A stretch of 64,000 bases of DNA from Malurus cyaneus samueli (lineage: Eukaryota > Chordata > Aves > Passeriformes > Maluridae), in assembly GCA_009741485.1 (NCBI GenBank), contig VKON01000151.1, positions 1-64,000 on the forward strand. Reading direction: 5' to 3'. Each line of letters starts with the position of its first letter. Within the stretch, counting starts at the first letter, position 1. The position numbers and the translations under genes are program-made. The notes under the pieces are model-generated. The model worked only from the letters and a program-made list of their open reading frames with translations, searched no databases and was not told the DNA's origin. This document shows positions 56,113 to 64,000 of this stretch, one piece after another.

Positions 56113-58815
56113 GTAAGGACAAGGCTTTGCCTCACTTTTATGTAAGACTGGGATTTCTGTTTTTTACTCTTCTCCCCCAGAGCAGCCAGCTGACACTCCA
56201 GATTTATGTGCAAGCAACCACTGCAGGTTCTGCCCATTCCTCACCTGATTTTATTGAGCTTCACTCCATTGCCTGTGGGCTGTGTGCAGTGTGTAACCCT
56301 TGGGATGTTTCCCCAAGCCTGTCTTTTGAGCAGAGAGATTGCTGATTACTGGCCCAAAGAACAGAATTAATCTTCTACTCCATCTTCTGCACTTTGCCCT
56401 TTTATGACAGTTTCTATGTATTGCAGGGTTGCACTTGAGCATTCTTACTCTCTGTGTTTCCTGATGAACTCAATAGAAATCTTGAGCCCGTGATTAAGGG
56501 AGAAGCATTGCATTGTTTGCTCCAAGTGGTTAGATTTGGGAGGGCTCAGGACAGGGAATGTAGATCAGATTCAGGGCAATATTGAAGCAGGAGAGTGCCT
56601 GTGTCCTGTCAAGAGTGTCCCAGTGGTGGAATTGCTGTCCTGTGGTGCTCACCTGACTGTGCACAGGGCCTGACCTGGCCCTGGGAGAGCAGATCAGATC
56701 CTCCCATGCTCCTGACTCTCCCATTCCTTCAGTCTGGGAATGGTTCAGTGGGAGCCTGGAGCCCTCCCAGCAGCTCCCTCACACAAAGGCTGCACCCAAA
56801 CGCTTCATCCTTGGCTGTGCTTCACCACCAAGAAGGGAAATGTCCTTTTCCTGGCTAATAAATGATAACCCTGAAATCAGCTCCTTCCTGCAATGGTGTT
56901 CTGCCCTTGTATCTCTGCTCAGAGTGAGGGGTTCCCCATTCCCAGCCACTGCCATGAGCTGCAGCATGGCAGCTCTGCTCGGAAGGAGAGCGAAGCAAGA
57001 GGATGGATTTCTTCTGTTTGCCACAGCTAAATCCAGGAGGGATAGGAAATGCCTAGAATATGTCTTTGTTTATTAATCTTAAGGTTGTTAAGGAACAGTT
57101 TGTGCAGCTGGGAGAGACTGTGCTTCGTGCTCTTGTCATATTTTGATCCTCTGCCTCGTGTGAGTAAAGACATTTTCAATTAGGGATCTCATCTCATAGG
57201 TTTCTTTATTAATAGTTGCTTAAAAAGCCATATTAATTGCTTTTTTTTTTGCTCTAAATAGAAAACAGGTGGGAAGCATGAGCATGTTTATGGATTCTCT
57301 TGGTTTCTTCTCAGGAAATACACGATCTGTGTCCCATTTCTTTGTTGGGGGCTGGAGATGGTTCCCCAAATCTTTATGTTTTTGGGACCCTGAAGGTTCT
57401 GTGTTTTGTGCCATTTCATTTTTGCCAGACCTTCTCTAGCAACGAGGCCTCGAAACATCTGTGAAATGGGAATGCATTTAACCCTCCTTTTTACAAATAA
57501 TGCAAATTAATGCTGGTGTTGTTTGTCTTTCAGACAGTTAACAAAGCCCTGAGCAAAATTCCTGTGTTTTCATGGGAGCTCTTCCTTGAGCTCCAGGCAG
57601 CTCTTTGTCAAAAGAGGGAAACTTTGCTGAGTGCTTGGAGCAGGAAGTGGTGAGGATTGTCTGTGCTGCCTGCAGCCACATCCTGGGATCATGAGGATGC
57701 TGCTCAGAGCCCCAGCTCTGCTCTCCCATGAGCACAGACCTGCCAGCCCTGGAGGAGGTGTCACCAGGAGACGTTTAAGCTGTCCGAGAGTTGGGAAATA
57801 GGCTGACTTTACAGATGTGGGGGCAGATCACTCAGCACTTGGCCTCATCCCTGCCAGGCCGGTGGAACTCCCCTGTTTCCGCTGACTTGATGCAATCCCT
57901 TTTTTTGAGATTTTTTTGTGGATGTGGGAGGATAAGGTCAGACATTTTATTGCCACTGGCACCCTGGAAAAGCTGAACTCCTGAGCAATATTTTCCAGGG
58001 GCTGTTTTCCCCATGCACATCTTACTTCATGCCCCGTTCTTAACCATGTGCAGACTTTGCTCAGGCTCCGTGCCAAGCTCGTGTCACCGCTGCACGCTCA
58101 GGTTGATGAGGATAACTGCCCTGTAATTTCCCCTTCCTTGGAATCCCTTTCCTTCCTGATGCTGAGTGATAATGGCATCGTCTGTGCTGTGGGCAGCCAG
58201 GGGAAGTTCATCTTCATTAAGCGCTGCTTCACCATTGCTTTTTCCTCAAGTCAGATTTTCCACCGAGCCGCCCCTTTCTGTGGGAAGCTTCACCTCCCTG
58301 CCCCACTGCAGCTCAGGAGGTGCCTGGAGCTGCTGCTGCTGCTGCTAGAGCAAAACGTAGCTGATAATGTGCATTAATGAACCAGTCTTTAGGGAGCTGG
58401 ATGCTGATTTCCCAGCCTTGTTCCCCGCTTTCCCATTCGGTGGAGCTGCAGCTCTCCGGGGATGTTTGCCCTTCCCAGGCATTTCCCCCGAGTGCCGGTG
58501 GGTGTAGCTGTGCATCTGTGCATGGAGCATTCATTATGCAAAGTTTACTCCCCGCCGGAGCTGCCGCATGTGAGTTGCTTTGTGTTTGGTAAATGACTGC
58601 GAAATGATTAAACTTTGCCTGTGGAAGGGAGGGGCCGTGGGGTGCCCGTTCCTCCTGCCCCGGTGGGCTCAGGGCAGGGGGGGAGCCGTGCTGCAGCTTT
58701 ATCCCAATGGGTTTTGGTGGCTGCTGTGCCCCTGGAAGGGCCGGTCCCTGTCCATGGTGGCACTGGTGGCACAGGTGACAGCAGCCTGCCTTAGCTCTGT
58801 GCCTTTCTGCCCATC
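56113..58815. other. STX8 intron 6, no feature recognised
   Basis: Ordinary non-coding sequence. I looked for the remaining SNARE and transmembrane exons and found none. Confidence 0.5.
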
Positions 58816-58819
58816 TCTC

Positions 58820-59338
58820 TGTTGCCTTGATTGGCCAGTTTTGATTATGACACAGACACAGTTAAGGGGATAAAAGGGTTTTACCTTGGATTTTAATGGG
58901 ATCAGGTGCACAACTCGATGGAAAATGCATGAAATGCCAGAAAATGCACATCCGTGTATAGCACGGATACAAGTTTTATAGATTACACAAATTAGCAGTT
59001 CTATCTAGGATTCCCCAATAAGAAACTTAACAAATGCAGTAATGTCCCCGTATTTTAAAGAACACCCCCCCCGGATGAGGCCAGAGCCCAGGTTACACAA
59101 TGTGTTCAGAGAGAAGGCTCCAACTTTCAGGTTTAAGACAGCACCAGGGCACACTGACCCTTCACTGAGGGTGTTTGGTCTCTCTGCCCAGCAGGACCCC
59201 AAAACTCAGCTGGAATATCGGGCTACAGGAATTACAGCATGTAGGCAAAGGGTACAGGGAGATGCATAAAGGATACAGAAATGTCTGAAAAGGTGTATAA
59301 AAGGGTATATAGAAGGAAAAGGCAAAAATCATTGGGCA
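58820..59338 (-). mobile_element. LTR-like interspersed repeat (519 bp), independent copy
   Basis: Same element as at 20025-20542, about 10% diverged by eye. Flanks are unrelated to the other site, so this is an independent insertion. Ends TGTTGCC and GGGCA. No clear target duplication. Confidence 0.6.
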
Positions 59339-59371
59339 AGAATCCTGTGTAGCCAGCAGCACCCAGGCAGC

Positions 59372-59645
59372 AACTGACAGCAGAAGAGGACACAGCCTTA
59401 AGCTGCGCCAAGGGAAGTTTAGGTTGGATGTTAGAAAATAATTCTTCACTGAAAGGGTGATTGCACATTGGAATTGTCTGCCCAGGGAGATGGTGGAGTC
59501 ACCATCCCTGGATGTGTTTGAACACAGACCGGACGTGGCACTCGGTACCCTGGTTTGGTTGATGAGGAGCTGTTGGGCCATAGGCTGGACTTGATGATCA
59601 TCTGGAAGGTCTCTTCCAGCCTGGTTCATTCTGTGGTTCTGTGTG
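59372..59645 (+). mobile_element. CR1 LINE 3' end
   Basis: Typical CR1 3' sequence: TTAGGTTGGATGTTAGAAAA, GTCTGCCCAGGGAGATGGTG, TGATCATCTGGAAGGTCTCT, ending in ATTCTGTGGTTCTGTG, the CR1 8-bp-type tail. 5'-truncated, as most avian CR1 copies are. It begins directly after the LTR-like element. Confidence 0.9.
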
Positions 59646-61985
59646 TGCCTGCTCAGGTGGGATCCCTGCAGCCTGCTTGGCACAGAATGTCCTGGAAAAG
59701 CCCATTTTCCCTGTGCTCCGGCGTGGATGGAGGTGGCTGCTGTGTGGCTCAGCCCCATCCTTGGCTTTCATTGTGAAGCATCCAGGTTTTAATGGGAATC
59801 TCCCATGGTTCTTTACTCCAGTTTTCACTGTAGCCCTGTCCTGCAGATTTTATGGCTCTGCTTCAAGCTGATGGGCCTTTGCAGACCTCCTGAGTGGGGT
59901 GTTTTGCCCTGATGAGCAAAATAGAAGCAGGGTACCAGGAGACATTGTTTTTTTTCCAGCCTCAGGAGTCTGCTAGCAGTGGGGATTAGCAAAAGAATTT
60001 TCCCATCATTAGCTCCAAATTTGGCCCCAGAAAACTTTCTGTAATCCTTTCATCTGTTCCATAAAAAAAAAAAAAAAAAAGAAAATAGTGTAAATGGCCT
60101 CTGGCCCTGGTGATGAGGCAATCTAATCTAGTGCAATAATTGTGGAAGAATGCTTTCAGAAATTGTGAATGCTGTTTGTTTTACCCTTATAGAGATGTTG
60201 TTTTCTCATTGTGACATGCTTGCATGAGAATGGAGTACTCTGGGATGGATGGTAAATATTGGGAGCTTGCAAAACTTGCCCTGTTTGACGTTCTTACCCT
60301 GCCAGTGGCCATTCGCTTTGCACCATTGAGGATGGATTCTTTTGCTTCCGGCTCCTTTAAAGTTTCTAGCAGAGCATAAATAAGTTCACAAATCCATAAG
60401 CTGCAAAATCAGACCCTGTTTATGTGCTTTTACTGGTTAAGAGTATGCTGAAGCCAGTTGAGATGTTTTTAACCAGGATGGATTATTTGAAGGAAACTCT
60501 CTCCTAATAATCCTATAATTATATGGTTATGTAACATTTTCAATTTCTTGTCAAAACCGAGTTTCTAAATCCAACCAGAAATTGTGGCATTATGTTTTTG
60601 TTTGCAATAGCTTTGCAAATCAGGGTTGCTATGTCACCTTTGGGCACAGTGGGTGGCACGAAATCCTCGAGGGGGGACTCAGCTCAGCCTGGCGTGTGAT
60701 TTTTGTTACTCTCACACTCTGCCATCAGAATACTTGAGGCTGGAGCCCTCTTCGAACTGCTGCTCTGTCCACTCCTGGAGAATTGTTCTGGTATCCTCAG
60801 AAAAGTGAGTGAAAATATTCCTGGTGATGCAGGGACTCATTGGAAGCAGCAGCAGGGATGTGATTCCCCTGTCCCAGGGCCATGCTCTGTCCTGGTGCAA
60901 TCAGCCCAGTCAGGATATGGACAGTAAAGGGCTGCTCCTAAAGATTATTTACATGGCCATTGCATAATCTAAACGTCGTTTCACATTTCTGTTTATTAAG
61001 AGTATTTCTGCTGTAATACAAACTAATTAGCACTGTGTACGGACTGTGTTTGAGTTATGAGCCTCAGCCTGATGGGGTTGTGCATGCATTGCATCATTGT
61101 TAGGATTAGTTTGTAAATCAGAAATGATTAAAGATTAAATTTTTCAGCAATGTTCATCATCTTGTCTAAACAATCTGTTTCCAGGCTGTGGAGTCAGGGC
61201 CCTGCCCGCTGTGACCCCCCTGGAGATGGCTCCAGCCCTGCTCGAGGTGTTCCCTGCAAAGGGCTGAGCACCAGCAGCTTCAGGTTTGCTGGAAACCTCC
61301 ATGAAGAGGCAGATGTTTTTAATATTCAGATTTAAAATAACCATCCCTCGCCTGAGTGACCTCAGAGCGTGCAGATAGATTTTAATTTTGCTTCCCCAGC
61401 TTATTGTGTGGAATAGAAACAACTCCAGCGTTGCTGGGGCACTGCCCTGCCTTTATTGCATGCTGTTTGAGTGGATTTAACCCTTCCTAGGGGAAAAATT
61501 AACCTTGCTTTTTGTCATGAGTGTTCTGAACAGTGCAATTCTTAGGCTGGACAAGCTGAGAAGCTGGGAAATGGCAAAACTGAGGTTACATGGCACTTCC
61601 TGAGGGTGTTTCTAGCCTTAAAACACTTGCATGCTGTTTTCATTTTGTGCACAGGACTCGATCTCTTCTGGGGTTGAACTGTGCATCTGTGGTGACACAA
61701 ACTGTTTGTAGGGTGTCTGCCTCATTCCTTCCAGGTGTGGGAAACCTTTAGAGAGTAAGGCAGGGGCTGTCAGGGTTTGTGGCAGGAGCAGCAGATAAAT
61801 AAACGCTGCCTTGGAGCATGAAACTATGCCTGTGTCCAGGGGCTTGGTGTGAGGGTGAATAACCCATCCTGGCTGTGCCCAGGTCTCAGTGTGAGGGTGG
61901 ATAACCCATCCTGGTTGAGATAACCTCACCAAGCTCCTTGGCACAGGCACAGCCAGGATGGGGCCTCTGAGGATCACTTGGGCCA
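59646..61985. other. STX8 intron 6, unique sequence with a poly(A) run
   Basis: Non-coding, A/T-richer than the left half of the window. An A19 run lies at about 60062-60080 with no retrogene-like sequence before it. Confidence 0.5.
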
Positions 61986-61989
61986 CCCC

Positions 61990-62090
61990 TATGAAGGATT
62001 GGGGAATGTGGAATCACTCAGTTGGGAGAGACCTTTAACATCTCTGAGTGCACCTGTAAACCTGACACTGCCAAGGCCACCGTAGAACCT
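61990..62090 (-). mobile_element. Short CR1-like fragment
   Basis: GTTGGGAGAGACCTTTAACA and GACACTGCCAAGGCCACC resemble the avian CR1 consensus read in reverse. Short and diverged. Confidence 0.5.
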
Positions 62091-64000
62091 GAAATATAGC
62101 AAAATATATTCAATATTGCTTGGAAAGGTAGATAAGGTTTGGTTTGCCTGTGGTTTTAAAAAAAGAGAGAGGTTCAAACCCTCTTTTACTGAACATCCAA
62201 AATAAACCTGAATTATTATTTTTCCCATTTTCCATCTGAGTTGGAATAAAAGTGTTTCATATCCCAAGGAAGCTGTCAGCATCAAAATACACCCAGACCT
62301 GCTGTCAAGAGGGCCATGGTGGGAAGGTCTGTGAGGGAGCTTTAACTCCTCAGAGCAGAGCTGGAGTTGTGTGCAGCTCAGGAATGCAGCCTGGTGCTGG
62401 CTGATGAGGATAAAACAAATGATTTGGGACCTGTCAAGGAAGTAACACTGCCTGTGCTATTGCTGGGTGATGGAGACTGTGGTTACACTGAAATTGTGTT
62501 GCTTTGAGAAAGGTGTTTGCACAAAACAGTGTTTACAGTGCTTCTTACCCTTTTAAGTACAGGATTTTGCTGCTTCAGTGTTTCCAGTGTTGATTTACCT
62601 GTGATATTTCCTGGTGTTCGTGGTAGAAGCAGGGAAGCCACTGCAGAGCGGGTCTGTCTGCAAGGCTGGGTCACAGCCAGCTGGGAGCCTGCTCAGGGAG
62701 CTCTGGGGCTGGGGATAATTTCAGCAGTGTTGGGTGATGGCAGCAGAGGGAAGGAGGTGTGAGCTATCCTGCCTGTGGCTCACCGAGGGCTGCTGACAGC
62801 AGCAGCAGCAGCAAGGAGCAGCCATGGCTTTGCTGGGCTCTGCTGGGATGGGTTTCATCCACACAAACCCCCTGGAGGCACTGGGAGGTGACAGCTCTGT
62901 CCTTGTGAGAGGCAGCTCTGTCAAAGGAGAGCTTGGGATGTTTTCTGTGGAAGAGCCTTGTGAAAGGAATGACGTGTCATTCGAACCTGAAAGCAGCTTT
63001 GGTTTTACAAGACGTCCTTGTGAGTCTCTGGAAGTGTGGATACGAATGATTGGATCAATACCCTTAGGAATTGGCTGTTCCTGGGTGGAATTAAACATTC
63101 CAGGCTGGAGCTGGGCTCTATGTGTCCATCACAGGGCACAGAGCCTGGTGTGGGCACTGAGGTGGCACCCCCAGCAAAGGGGACCTGCTGGGGCTTTGTG
63201 GAGAGGAGGTGAGATGGGAACACAGGGCTCCTGGAGAGTGAAGCACAGCTGGGTCAGGAGGGAGGGAGGCTCTTGGTGATAGGATTGAGTGGAGGGCAGA
63301 AGGAGCAGGAAATCCTCTCCCCAGCAGTGTCACAGCCTGTGCCAGGGGGTTGGGAAGTGCTGGTGGTGGGGCACCTTTCAGAGCATGCATCATTCCAGAA
63401 GCTGGGGGTGTGTTAGAGCGGGCCATGCACCAGAGCAGTTCTTCTTTTCTGTTGTGACCTTCCCAAGCTCGCTCTTCCCTCTCCCTTCTACAGCTTGGCT
63501 TCCTTCAGACTCTCATTCTGCTGCTTCTATTGATTTGATCTTTAATCTCCGCTTCTGAACGTGTCTAATCCTCACTTTTGAAACCACTCATCCTTATTCC
63601 AGTGCTCTTTCTCAACCAGCTCCCCTCCTGAGTCCTGTTCCATCCCTCCATCTCTGCTCTGTGTGTCACTGAAAATACTGGGGTGTTGGAAAGCTTGAAC
63701 ATGGCAGGAACAGCATTGTTCTGAAATGGCTTGGGTGCTTTGGCTGAAACTTTCATTTTATTTTATTTTGGAATGAATGCATCTGGAAGCATCCCCGAGC
63801 TGGGGGTCTTGAGTTGTTCCAGCTTCTCATTATTTTAAAGAGCTGAAAATGGGGCTTGTCCTGGGAAGCAGCACATGGCCTCAGCAGTGGGTCACGCTCC
63901 CAAGGCTGGGTTTTGGTGCTCTCTGGTGCGGAATGTGCTGCTGTGCAGGGTTGGATGGGGGAGATGCTGCTGCTGGCTATGGAGGGAGTGCTGCTGCTGC
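62091..64000. other. STX8 intron 6, no feature recognised
   Basis: Ordinary non-coding sequence. Small frames present show no known domain. CAGCAGCAGCAG and GCTGCTGCTGCT runs are short. Confidence 0.45.

Noticed and set aside
56113..64000. Final STX8 exons (rest of SNARE motif and membrane anchor)
   Set aside because: I searched by eye for the conserved IIDDL and membrane-anchor coding in frame with good splice sites and found none; they probably lie beyond the window.

Overview
The window looks like a bird nuclear genome, most likely a passerine and probably a GC-rich microchromosome or similar region. The evidence is vertebrate genes with short exons and GT-AG introns, a CR1 LINE 3' end, a long LTR of a type common in songbirds, minisatellites in almost every intron, and CpG-rich promoters. 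There are no prokaryotic features. A run of 25 N (44176-44200) shows it is an assembled scaffold.

Left part (1-13 kb). A complete seven-exon TBC1D24-like gene lies on the minus strand (coding 9454 down to 1143). All splice phases agree and give about 607 residues: a TBC domain followed by a TLDc domain. It is only moderately similar to mammalian TBC1D24, so it is probably the paralogue rather than the orthologue. Four of its six introns carry separate minisatellites; one of them is fused to, and appears to have grown out of, a 5' splice site. Bases 1-800 are an odd C-poor, TTAGAT-rich stretch.

Middle (13-44 kb). The 5' half of STX8 (syntaxin 8, plus strand) is present twice, as copy A (about 14.1-26.1 kb) and copy B (about 27.3-39.4 kb). 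Each copy has a pyrimidine tract, exon 1, exon 2, an LTR-like repeat, exon 3 and exon 4. A third fragment, C (41.2-44.2 kb), holds only intron 4 sequence. The copies differ mainly by scattered one-base indels. Frameshifts fall in exons 1 and 2 of A but in exon 3 of B. The joins (26.1-27.3, 38.6-38.7, 40.5-41.2 kb) contain unfamiliar CpG-rich sequence. This looks more like unpolished false duplication in the assembly than a real gene triplication, though real copy-number variation cannot be excluded from sequence alone.

Right part (44-64 kb). After the N gap comes a 1558-bp solo LTR with a perfect 5-bp target duplication; its unoccupied counterpart is visible at 53.2 kb. Next is an intact seven-exon CCDC42-family coiled-coil gene (47.46-51.70 kb, 307 residues, plus strand). 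STX8 exons 5 and 6 follow at 54.4 and 56.1 kb. Exon 6 carries the start of the SNARE motif and its zero-layer glutamine; the exons for the rest of the SNARE motif and the membrane anchor are not found before 64 kb. The CCDC42-type gene therefore sits, as assembled, inside STX8 intron 4 between two copies of the same flanking sequence.

The three genes are not an operon-like unit. STX8 acts in late-endosome fusion, TBC1D24 proteins in vesicle traffic, and CCDC42 proteins in sperm flagella and cilia. I see no new multi-gene system. The most interesting items are the splice-site-seeded minisatellite, the LTR with its empty site, the TBC1D24 paralogue beside STX8, and the duplicated STX8 5' half.
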